The position numbers and the translations under genes were made by a program. From Acidobacteriaceae bacterium (GTDB taxonomy: Bacteria > Acidobacteriota > Terriglobia > Terriglobales > Acidobacteriaceae): a DNA stretch of 10,145 bases. The stretch spans positions 1 to 10,145 of the forward strand of contig JASIJX010000182.1 in NCBI GenBank assembly GCA_030049955.1. Reading direction: 5' to 3'. Below are positions 1 through 6,990 of this stretch, piece after piece (the stretch's first letter is position 1; each line of letters opens with the position of its first letter). The notes below the pieces were generated by a model. It had not been told where the DNA came from, ran no database searches, and worked only from the letters and a program-made list of their open reading frames with translations.

Positions 1-1142
1 TCATCCTTGAAAGTGCCGTTTCCCTTGTTAATGTACAAGTAGTTCGGCGTTGAGTCGTTGGCCACCAGGAGATCCGGCTTGCCGTCGTTGTTGACATCTG
101 CAAACAGCGCATCGAGCCCGTAATAACCATTAGGACCGTCCACGCCCAGCTTCTTGCTGACGTCAGTAAACGTACCGTCGCCGTTGTTGTGGAAGAGATG
201 ATCGTGCGCTCCCTGAAGCCCGCGCGGGCCGCACATCACCTTCACACCGCGGTACTGGCAGAAGTCGTAACCAGCTTTCGTGGAGCCGGAGAGCGGAGCG
301 CTTTTCCAGTCAAAATCAATATAGCCAGCCACAAATAAATCGAGATTGCCGTCGCCATCAAAATCCCCGAACGTGGCGCCGGTGTGGTCTATTGCCAAGT
401 CGGCTGAACCTTCGTCAAGAGCAACGCCGGCCTTCGCCGCGACATCGGTAAACGTGCCGTTCTGATTGTTGTGGTAGAGCCGATTAGCGCCGACATTGGT
501 CACGTAGAGATCAGGCCAGCCGTCGTTGTCATAGTCACCAACGACGCATCCAGTTCCCCATCGGTCATTAGTCACGCCCGCGCTCGCGGTCACGTCGGTG
601 AACGTGCCGTCATGATTATTATGAAAAAGGGCTGCATGTGGTGATGGCGCCTTGCCCGCCAGAGCCTCCAAGGTGGACCCGTTTACCAGGTAAATATCCA
701 GCCAGCCATCGTTATCGTAATCAATAAGGCACACACCGGATCCCTTGGCTTCAATGATCACTCGCTTGTCCGGCGTACCAGTTACGTTCCGCCATTTCGT
801 GAGCCCCGCCGGTTGAGTTGCATCTATAAACGCAACCGGACCCGTCTTCACAAACCCGCCGGCCGTGATGGGACGGTGCTGACTGTCGAACACCGCCTCG
901 TGCGGGCTGGCATTGATCATTTCTCCGCCTGATGTTTGCCCCTGCTGACCTACGGCGAGGATCGGGCAAAGGAGAGTACGAAGTGCCGGAGCGACAAAAA
1001 CGAGAATTGCCGAAACCAAAAGGGATGCAAACCGTGGACGGCTAAAGTACCTCCAAACCCTGCCACGCAAGGCGGCGCGCTGGATATGAAGGCGAGGCCG
1101 GCGGAATAGCAAGCTGATTTTCCTCTTTCCGAGATAGTACAT
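1..1142 (-). CDS. CRTAC1-like FG-GAP/VCBS repeat protein, C-terminal part beyond the left edge
   Basis: An open frame runs leftward from an ATG at 1142-1140 to the window edge without a stop, giving 380 codons. Residues 1-37 are strongly basic, and about 38-54 form a hydrophobic segment (FASLLVSAILVFVAPAL), so the protein is probably membrane-anchored or exported by the Sec route. The body carries D-x-D-x-DG calcium-loop motifs of the FG-GAP/VCBS type: DYDNDGWLD (141-149), DYDNDGWPD (203-211), DFDGDGNLD (260-268) and DVNNDGKPD (349-357). They alternate with LFHNNxDGTFTDV strands, the pattern of a seven-bladed integrin-like propeller. Family members usually end in an ASPIC/UnbV domain, which would lie off the window. 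No good ribosome binding site precedes the ATG. A GTG at 1190 is the only other upstream start in frame before a stop at 1193-1191. The gene is divergent from the receptor gene and paralogous to the protein at 5241-6944. Function is unknown: ligand binding or adhesion is inferred only from the fold. The family call is confident; the exact start is less so. Confidence 0.88.
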   Translation of the reverse strand, partial: MYYLGKRKISLLFRRPRLHIQRAALRGRVWRYFSRPRFASLLVSAILVFVAPALRTLLCPILAVGQQGQTSGGEMINASPHEAVFDSQHRPITAGGFVKTGPVAFIDATQPAGLTKWRNVTGTPDKRVIIEAKGSGVCLIDYDNDGWLDIYLVNGSTLEALAGKAPSPHAALFHNNHDGTFTDVTASAGVTNDRWGTGCVVGDYDNDGWPDLYVTNVGANRLYHNNQNGTFTDVAAKAGVALDEGSADLAIDHTGATFGDFDGDGNLDLFVAGYIDFDWKSAPLSGSTKAGYDFCQYRGVKVMCGPRGLQGAHDHLFHNNGDGTFTDVSKKLGVDGPNGYYGLDALFADVNNDGKPDLLVANDSTPNYLYINKGNGTFKD

Positions 1143-1366
1143 CGGTGTTGTTACACGGCCTTGCTCTATCCAGTGATTACGACGGCACACTCACGATTTC
1201 CGCGTTACGCGTTATAGGTTGCACGCGTTCCGCCCAGCCTGATGCTTGCAAGTCGTGCATGCGCGATCGGAAGCCGTTCCGAGGGGCAGTTTCCCTTAAC
1301 TGAGTTGGGAACCAATGACATGTACAACCGGCGCCTGCACTGACGTCTAACTTCAGAAAAAAAGTC
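1143..1366. other. divergent intergenic region, upstream part
   Basis: No convincing gene lies between the two divergent starts. The small open frames here lack Shine-Dalgarno sequences and recognisable protein content. I see no clear promoter for the leftward gene. The only notable structure is a short set of CGCGTT repeats at 1201-1229. An A-rich run at 1356-1363 directly upstream of the rightward -35 box could act as an UP element. Confidence 0.5.
1201..1229. repeat. short CGCGTT repeats in divergent intergenic region
   Basis: The heptamer CGCGTTA occurs twice in exact tandem at 1201-1214, and CGCGTT returns at 1224-1229, so ACGCGTT appears twice 16 bp apart. It lies between two divergent genes, where regulator binding is plausible. 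The motif is short and matches no operator I recognise, so chance is a fair explanation. Confidence 0.3.
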
Positions 1367-1395
1367 TTGACATTCGCGCGACCAGTTACTATCAT
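1367..1395 (+). promoter_or_regulatory. sigma-70-type promoter for the TonB-dependent receptor gene
   Basis: A perfect -35 hexamer TTGACA (1367-1372) is followed after exactly 17 bp by TATCAT (1390-1395), five of six matches to the -10 consensus. An A-tract at 1356-1363 sits just upstream, like a proximal UP element. Transcription would begin at about 1401-1405, giving a 5' leader of about 100 nt before the ATG at 1501. The position and orientation fit the receptor gene. This is the clearest promoter in the window. Confidence 0.75.
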
Positions 1396-1409
1396 ATTTC
1401 CCCCATAAA

Positions 1410-1421
1410 GTAAACGTTTAC
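1410..1421. promoter_or_regulatory. perfect 12-bp palindrome, candidate LacI/GalR-family operator
   Basis: GTAAACGTTTAC reads identically on both strands. Its AAACGTTT core with a central CG is the hallmark of LacI/GalR-family operators, including catabolite-response-like elements. It begins roughly 5-10 bp after the predicted transcription start, where a bound repressor would block initiation or early elongation. A further TAAACG half-site follows at 1423-1428. No regulator gene lies in the window. The palindrome is seen directly; the regulator family is inferred from the known operator pattern. Confidence 0.6.
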
Positions 1422-1442
1422 CTAAACGCGCGCTAAAACTTT

Positions 1443-1448
1443 AGGAGG
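1443..1448 (+). promoter_or_regulatory. upstream Shine-Dalgarno-like AGGAGG in the leader
   Basis: A full AGGAGG lies 52 nt before the receptor ATG, with no ATG at a normal distance after it. The nearest candidate starts are TTG codons at 1466 and 1470, both rather far (17-21 nt). It could be a ribosome standby site, serve a short leader peptide, or be fortuitous. Confidence 0.35.
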
Positions 1449-1489
1449 TAAAAGACAACAAACATTTGGTTGACTCACGAGCTTATCTC

Positions 1490-1500
1490 AAGGAGGCAAC
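1490..1500 (+). promoter_or_regulatory. ribosome binding site of the receptor gene
   Basis: AAGGAGG at 1490-1496 is followed by only four bases (CAAC) before ATG at 1501. The match is strong though the spacing is short. It fixes the start, because the same frame meets a TGA at 1471-1473 just upstream and the ATG opens a good signal peptide. Confidence 0.8.
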
Positions 1501-4500
1501 ATGAGAGGCAAGGGACTCCGGAATCAGCAATGGTGTCGCGGGCTGCTTGTGATGCTTTTGAGCATTGCGGGCTTGATACCCCCAACCGTGATGGCCCAGC
1601 AGGCAACCGCCAACGTTACAGGCGTTGTCAAGGATCCAGCCGGCGCGGCGGTTCCAAATGCGCAGGTTGAGCTCACGAATGTCAATACCGGTGTGGTGAG
1701 AAAAACAGCTACTAATACCGACGGAGTTTACGACTTTCCTAGCGTAGTGCCCGGCATTTACAGCATGCAGGCGTCCGCAAGCGGTTTTGCAGTGGTATCG
1801 CAACCGCCGGTAACCCTCGAAGTTGGCCAGACAGCGACATTCGACTTTCAACTGAAAGTCGGCGCAACGTCGAGCACGATTACCGTAAACGCTGCCGCGC
1901 CTGCACTGGAGACTTCGACTTCGGAACTAGGGACGGTCGTTACCCCGAACCAAATGAACGATCTGCCGTTGAACGGCCGCAACTTCACCCAGCTATTGTT
2001 GATAACGCCGGGTACCGTGAACCTCAATACTGACCAGAACAGCGGCGGAGGCGGCGGGTGGAACGGCGCATCGATTGGGCAATTCAGCTTCCCTGCTGTG
2101 AACGGCGCTCGCAACCGCAGCAACATGTTCATACTGGATGGCGCCAACGACCTGAACACCCTGTCCGGGACGTACAACTACGCGCCCATCGTGGATGCCA
2201 TCCTGGAGTTTAAGAGCCAGGGTCACAATGATCTAGCCGAGTATGGTGGCGCGGCCGGAGCTCAAGTAAGTGTAGTCACCAAATCCGGGACCAACCAGTA
2301 CCATGGCGACGTCTGGGAGTTCCTTCGCAACGAGGTAATGGATTCGCGCGGCTACTTTGAGGAAGCCCGTGCGCCCCTGCGGCAGAACCAGTTTGGCGCG
2401 TCGGCCGGCGGTCCCCTGTCGATTCCAAAGTTTTACAACGGCAAGAACCGCACCTTCTTCTATGTGGCATGGGAAGGCTATAGGTTTGCCTCGAAAAGCG
2501 AAATCGGGGCGCTGGCGCCGACGGCGGCAATGGATGCCGGGGACTTCAGCGGTGTTGGCGCAACAATCTACGACCCGGAGACAACGACCCTCAACAACGG
2601 CCAGTACACGCGCGAAAGCTTCACGCAGGAGTACAACGAGCCGAACGCGGCCTATTGCAACGGTGACACCAACTGCATCCCGAGCAGTCGGATCAGTCCG
2701 ATCTCGAAGCTATTCCTGTCTATTATCCCGACAGGCAGCGCGACTGTTGTTAACGGCGAGAACCTCTTCTACCCCGAAAACACCGATTTCACCCAAAATT
2801 CGGGAACAATTCGGGTGGACCAGAACTTCGGCAATAGTAACCAGGTCTATTTCCGGTTCAGCCAGTTCGATCTGTTCAAGACATCGCCGTCGGACACAAT
2901 TGGCAGCGCCTTTGTTCATGTCCCCGGCCATAACTACATCGGCCACTGGACACACGAATTTAGTTCGACAACCTTTTCGGACGTGTACTTTGGCAGAAAC
3001 TACGGATTTACCACCACCGGGACCACCTGGGCCGGCGTAACCTCGGGTTTCTTATCGCAGTTGCAGCAGGCCGGGATGTCCACCTATTGGATGACCCTGA
3101 ACAACACTCTCTATTCGCCGCAGTATACGGCTGGGAGCTATATCGGCTTGGGTGGTTCGCAGTTGCAGGGTTCGGGGTTGGGGGATAACTGGCAGTTTGG
3201 GGGCTCATTTTCAAAGATCATCGGCAGACACACAATCAAAGCCGGCGCTGATTTTGAAACCAACAACTTCACTTCGCCGATTGCATACGCCCAAGATGAT
3301 TTCGAACCGCAGCAGACCTCAAGCCTCGGGGCAAGTAGCAGCGGTGGCAATAGCTGGGCGTCTCTGGTGCTCGGTTATCCGAACGCAGGCACCTACCGTA
3401 ACATCTTCGAGGATGTTTGGGGCGGATGGATCAACGGATTCTACGTCGAAGACCAGTTCAAGGCAACCCCCCGCTTCACCGTCAATATCGGCTTCCGCAA
3501 CGATATGGTCTGGACGCCAATCTATGGGACCGGTCACGGCGGCAACTTCTACACCGGCAACGCCAATCCGATCACCGGCCAGTACGAACTCAACGCACTT
3601 CCACCGAACTGCTCGGCAACGCAGGGTGCGCCCTGCATTCCGACGGGGAACTATACGGCGTCGAGCACACCGGCTCCAGGCGGGCTTCCTGCGAACGCCT
3701 ATGTCAGCCCGAGTCTGCGCGTGATCCAGAATTCACTCGCCGATTGGGCTCCTCGGCTCGGCCTGGCCTACCGCTTGAACAACAAGACGGTGGTCCGAGC
3801 GGCGTATAGCCGCTTCTACGACGAGTGGGCGGACATCACGCAGCTCTCGCAGAATTTCGGCGGCAACTGGCCGGCAGTCAACACCATCGACAACAGCAAT
3901 TTGAACTCCGCTCTTCCCACAGTGACGGCCGCCGATCCGCTGCAATTTGGAAACGGCGGAGCGATCGTTTATCCGATCAACGATTTCAGCCAGGTGAGCC
4001 AGTGGATGGTCGATCCGAACTTCGGGACTCCAGTCTTCGATCAGTGGAACGCGGGCATCCAGCGGGAGTTACCGGGCAACATGACGCTCGACGCGAATTA
4101 CGTAGGTTCGAACGGCAGGCATGAGGACTGGGGTCCGGCCATGAACGTCCCTCAGCCCGGACCTGGCAGTCAACAAGCCCGGCGGCCATTCCCTTACATG
4201 CAGCCGCAATGGTTCGATCAGAGTGTCGGCAACAGCCGGTATAACGCCCTCCAGGTGACCGTCAACGAACATACCACGCACGGTGTCACCTTCCTGGCCG
4301 CCTACACGCTGTCGCACGCGAATGCCGACGGCTGCAACCTGGGTGCAAGCTGCGACGAGGAGAATCCCTACGACAAAGCCAGCAGCTACGGCACCTCAGA
4401 CCTCAACCAGAAGAACGTATTTACGGTGGCATTCACGGCCGCATCGCCATTTAACAGCTCACCTAATCACCTGACTCGCGATCTGATTGGCGGATGGGCG

Positions 4501-4953
4501 CTAAACGGCATTGTGCAGGAGACTTCGGGACAGCCTTACACGGTAACTGCAGGCGGCGACCCGGAGAACGTGGGCGGCATCAACCAGGAACGAATGAACA
4601 TCGTTGGCAACCCGTTCGGGCCCGGTACCCACACTCAGACGGAATGGTTTAATCCCGCCGCCTTCGCGGTGCCCGGATACGCCTATGGCACCGAAAAGGT
4701 GAACCCTTTCGTTTCGCAGCATTACAACAATGTGGACATGTCCCTGTTCCGTGACTTCCACATAGGACTCGGAGAAGAGCGATACTTCGAGTTCCGAGCC
4801 GAATCGTTCAACCTCTTTAACAATGTTGTCTTCAACCCTCCGGACACGACCAGCACCGATGCGACATTCGGGCAAATTACAGGCGAGCGGACGGGTCAAA
4901 ACGGCCAACCTGCGACGCGACAATTGCAGATGAGCCTGAAGTTGTATTATTAG
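1501..4953 (+). CDS. Oar-type TonB-dependent outer-membrane receptor with carboxypeptidase-regulatory-like domain
   Basis: This 1150-residue protein is predicted to form a TonB-gated beta-barrel that imports a ligand across the outer membrane. A signal peptide covers about residues 1-32 (basic start, hydrophobic LLVMLLSIAGLI, likely cut after VMA). Residues 35-118 form a carboxypeptidase-regulatory-like beta-sandwich (VTGVVKDPAGAAVPNAQVEL, then TDGVYDFPSVVPGIY). SSTITVNAAAP (124-134) resembles a TonB box. The plug follows, with LPLNGRNFTQLLLITPG (155-171), MFILDGAND (209-217) and VSVVTKSGTNQYHGDVWEFL (256-275). The rest is barrel, ending in an aromatic-rich LKLYY. Length and signatures fit the large Acidobacteria receptors related to myxobacterial Oar. 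All six cysteines of the mature protein occur in three close pairs (386/392, 704/712, 945/951). The gene has its own promoter, a candidate operator and a terminator, so it is probably monocistronic. Family assignment is secure. The substrate is unknown; polymeric carbohydrate or peptide are possibilities only. Confidence 0.95.
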   Translation: MRGKGLRNQQWCRGLLVMLLSIAGLIPPTVMAQQATANVTGVVKDPAGAAVPNAQVELTNVNTGVVRKTATNTDGVYDFPSVVPGIYSMQASASGFAVVSQPPVTLEVGQTATFDFQLKVGATSSTITVNAAAPALETSTSELGTVVTPNQMNDLPLNGRNFTQLLLITPGTVNLNTDQNSGGGGGWNGASIGQFSFPAVNGARNRSNMFILDGANDLNTLSGTYNYAPIVDAILEFKSQGHNDLAEYGGAAGAQVSVVTKSGTNQYHGDVWEFLRNEVMDSRGYFEEARAPLRQNQFGASAGGPLSIPKFYNGKNRTFFYVAWEGYRFASKSEIGALAPTAAMDAGDFSGVGATIYDPETTTLNNGQYTRESFTQEYNEPNAAYCNGDTNCIPSSRISPISKLFLSIIPTGSATVVNGENLFYPENTDFTQNSGTIRVDQNFGNSNQVYFRFSQFDLFKTSPSDTIGSAFVHVPGHNYIGHWTHEFSSTTFSDVYFGRNYGFTTTGTTWAGVTSGFLSQLQQAGMSTYWMTLNNTLYSPQYTAGSYIGLGGSQLQGSGLGDNWQFGGSFSKIIGRHTIKAGADFETNNFTSPIAYAQDDFEPQQTSSLGASSSGGNSWASLVLGYPNAGTYRNIFEDVWGGWINGFYVEDQFKATPRFTVNIGFRNDMVWTPIYGTGHGGNFYTGNANPITGQYELNALPPNCSATQGAPCIPTGNYTASSTPAPGGLPANAYVSPSLRVIQNSLADWAPRLGLAYRLNNKTVVRAAYSRFYDEWADITQLSQNFGGNWPAVNTIDNSNLNSALPTVTAADPLQFGNGGAIVYPINDFSQVSQWMVDPNFGTPVFDQWNAGIQRELPGNMTLDANYVGSNGRHEDWGPAMNVPQPGPGSQQARRPFPYMQPQWFDQSVGNSRYNALQVTVNEHTTHGVTFLAAYTLSHANADGCNLGASCDEENPYDKASSYGTSDLNQKNVFTVAFTAASPFNSSPNHLTRDLIGGWALNGIVQETSGQPYTVTAGGDPENVGGINQERMNIVGNPFGPGTHTQTEWFNPAAFAVPGYAYGTEKVNPFVSQHYNNVDMSLFRDFHIGLGEERYFEFRAESFNLFNNVVFNPPDTTSTDATFGQITGERTGQNGQPATRQLQMSLKLYY

Positions 4954-4976
4954 CCCGCATCTACAGTCGCGGTTCG

Positions 4977-5017
4977 AAAGGCATCACTGCCGCGTACAGC
5001 GCGGAGTGATGCCTTTT
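4977..5017 (+). terminator. strong rho-independent terminator after the receptor gene
   Basis: AAAGGCATCACT (4977-4988) pairs perfectly with AGTGATGCCTTT (5005-5016). CCGCG (4990-4994) pairs with CGCGG (5000-5004). The result is a 17-bp stem with one bulged G at 4989 and a five-base loop, followed by a T run (5014-5017). It begins 24 bp after the stop codon. It should isolate the receptor transcript from the downstream unit. Confidence 0.88.
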
Positions 5018-5240
5018 GCATAAGAGGCCACGACCGATGCAGGCTGAAGATCACGAGTGAAGAATATCTGTGGCGCCGAAAATCCTGTTTTCTGTTGCTA
5101 TCCTCTGACCGCTTATGCTCGTCCTAACTCGATCCTTCGTGTTGGAGCAGTGGATCTCGTCGCGGACCTTACTATTGCCTTTTCAGTCGAGTTAGAATGA
5201 TTCGCTGAATAGCTTAGGGAAGATCCTGGGACGAATCTCA
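5018..5240. other. intergenic region upstream of the CRTAC1-like/TPR unit
   Basis: No gene is visible. A promoter is expected because a strong terminator lies just upstream, but I cannot place one well: TAGAAT at 5193-5198 is a fair -10 box without a good -35 at proper spacing. A 9-bp inverted repeat, CTAACTCGA (5124-5132) and TCGAGTTAG (5187-5195), flanks 54 bp and touches that -10 candidate. Confidence 0.4.
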
Positions 5241-6944
5241 ATGACTAAGCTGAATCGCCGCCACTTTCTTGCCGCTGCCGCGCTTACTGTCACTGCAACC
5301 CGCATGCGCGCACGCGGTCAAGTGGCCGGTCTACCGCCGATTCGGTTTGAAGATATCGCTCAAAAAGCCGGCGTACATTTTGTGACGGAAAACAGTCCCA
5401 CCCCGGAGAAGCACCAGCCGGAGACAATGCCGGCCGGCGTCGCGTTGTTTGACTATGACGGGGATGGTCTACTCGACATTTATCTGGTCAACGGCGCCGA
5501 GATGCCATCCCTGGTGAAGACAGGACCGAAATATTGGAACCGCCTGTTTCACAACAACGGAGACGGCACCTTTACCGATGTGACGGACCGTGCCGGAGTC
5601 GCCGGAGCGGGCTATGGGATGGGCGCGGCGGTGGGCGACTACGACAACGACGGCTGGCCCGACCTGTTTCTGGCCAATGTTAATGGAAATCAGCTTTTTC
5701 ACAACAACGGCGACGGCACCTTCACCGACGTTACCGCGAAAGCGCGTCTGAGCGGCGCCATGTACAGCGGACGTAAGATGTGGTCCGTCGCGGCGGGCTG
5801 GTTCGACTACAACAACGACGGACTGCTGGACCTGTTCGTGGCCAACTACTGTCAGTGGGATCCTCGCTACGAACCTGTCTGCATGGGCTTGGATGGTCGC
5901 GGTTACTGTCATCCCGATAGCTTTGGTCCACTGCCCAATACGCTGTACCGCAACAACGGCGATGGCACGTTCACCAATGTTTCGGCCGAGACGGGAATTT
6001 CGTCCGTACTGGGCAAGGGAATGGGAGTCGTGTTTGCGGATTACGACGGAGACGGCTTTCTTGACATATTTGTGGCCAACGACAACAGCCCAAACCTCCT
6101 ATTTCACAACCTGGGAGGAAAGCGATTTGAGGAGGTCGGTTTTCAAGCAGGTGTGGCCTACAACGACGAGGGGACGGCCCTTGCAGGTATGGGCGCTGAT
6201 TTCCGCGATCTGAATAACGACGGTTTACCAGACATCTGGCATACCGCGATCGAAAACGAAACTTTTCCCTTGTTCATCAATGCAAGCAAAGGATTGTTTC
6301 GCAATGCAAGCCAGGTGAGCCGGCTTGCGAATTTAACGAGGCCTATGTCGGGCTGGTCGAACGGGATCGTCGATCTCGACAATGATGGTTGGAAGGACTT
6401 GGTGGTAGCCCGCAGCAATGTGCTGGACAACATCGGGGAAATTTCCCGGCATTTTCGCTACGCCGAACCGAATTCCGTCTTTCGCAATCTCGGCAACGGG
6501 CAATTTGAGGATGTGAGCGCTTCTGCCGGACCAGACTTTATATCGCCGGCTCCGCACCGGGGACTTGCGTACGGCGACCTGGACAACGATGGAAAGATGG
6601 ATCTGGTTGTAACCGCCCTGGGCGCCCCCGTTAGCGTGTTTCGCAATATTACCGAAACACACAATCACTGGGTTCTGTTGAAACTCGTTGGATCGAAGAG
6701 CAATCGGATGGGCATCGGCGCACAGATTCGGGTGACCACTGATGATGGCAGGAAGCTTTACAACGAGGCGACAACCAGCACGGGTTATGCTGCTTCGAGC
6801 GATCCGCGCGTTCATTTCGGTCTGGGAAGTTCGCACATCATACGGGAAATCGAGATTCGCTGGCCGTCGGGTGCGCGCCAGTTGTTGCACGATGTGACGG
6901 CTGATCGCATACTCGAAGTGACCGAGCCCAGCAGTGGAAGTTAG
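5241..6944 (+). CDS. Tat-exported CRTAC1-like FG-GAP/VCBS protein with ASPIC/UnbV domain
   Basis: This is a complete 567-residue protein. The N-terminus MTKLNRRHFLAAAALTVTAT has a twin-arginine RRxFL motif (residues 6-10) and a short hydrophobic stretch, so folded export by Tat is predicted. Seven D-x-[DN]-x-DG loops of integrin-type FG-GAP/VCBS blades follow: 71-79, 133-141, 189-197, 268-276, 323-331, 378-386 and 447-455. They probably build a calcium-binding propeller. Residues about 485-560 form the ASPIC/UnbV domain (GIGAQIRV, HFGLGSS, IRWPSGARQ), which closes most CRTAC1-like proteins. Three cysteines (204, 215, 223) sit in an insert after the third loop. The ribosome binding site is weak (GGGA at 5228-5231), but the Tat motif supports this ATG. 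The TPR gene follows 22-46 bp downstream on the same strand, suggesting cotranscription. The biochemical role of bacterial members is mostly unknown, and no catalytic site is evident. Binding or scaffolding outside the cytoplasm is inferred. Confidence 0.93.
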   Translation: MTKLNRRHFLAAAALTVTATRMRARGQVAGLPPIRFEDIAQKAGVHFVTENSPTPEKHQPETMPAGVALFDYDGDGLLDIYLVNGAEMPSLVKTGPKYWNRLFHNNGDGTFTDVTDRAGVAGAGYGMGAAVGDYDNDGWPDLFLANVNGNQLFHNNGDGTFTDVTAKARLSGAMYSGRKMWSVAAGWFDYNNDGLLDLFVANYCQWDPRYEPVCMGLDGRGYCHPDSFGPLPNTLYRNNGDGTFTNVSAETGISSVLGKGMGVVFADYDGDGFLDIFVANDNSPNLLFHNLGGKRFEEVGFQAGVAYNDEGTALAGMGADFRDLNNDGLPDIWHTAIENETFPLFINASKGLFRNASQVSRLANLTRPMSGWSNGIVDLDNDGWKDLVVARSNVLDNIGEISRHFRYAEPNSVFRNLGNGQFEDVSASAGPDFISPAPHRGLAYGDLDNDGKMDLVVTALGAPVSVFRNITETHNHWVLLKLVGSKSNRMGIGAQIRVTTDDGRKLYNEATTSTGYAASSDPRVHFGLGSSHIIREIEIRWPSGARQLLHDVTADRILEVTEPSSGS

Positions 6945-6990
6945 CAATGAATGCGACTAGGGTGGAATGATACTCGGAAGCGGATTCATT

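Noticed and set aside
751..969. A 72-codon minus-strand open frame near the left
   Set aside because: It is an alternative frame on the same strand inside the continuous FG-GAP gene 1-1142. It is Arg-rich with no motif, while the longer frame shows repeated DxDxDG loops.
1466..1504. A firm call of a leader peptide gene before the receptor
   Set aside because: The TTG start lies 17 nt after the nearest upstream AGGAGG and the peptide is short with no attenuator hairpin, so it is kept only as a low-interest finding.
1483..1851. A 122-codon minus-strand open frame overlapping the receptor start
   Set aside because: It is antisense to the signal peptide and carboxypeptidase-like domain, and its composition matches no family. 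It is a shadow frame.
2357..3040. A 227-codon plus-strand open frame within the receptor gene
   Set aside because: It is out of frame with the receptor, is rich in Arg/Ser/Thr of shadow-frame type, and shows no domain. The receptor frame is intact and unmistakable.
5469..5912. A 147-codon minus-strand open frame with many valine-rich segments
   Set aside because: It lies wholly inside the CRTAC1-like gene. Its repeated valine pattern is the reverse reading of the GAC/AAC-rich calcium-loop codons, and it has no ribosome binding site.
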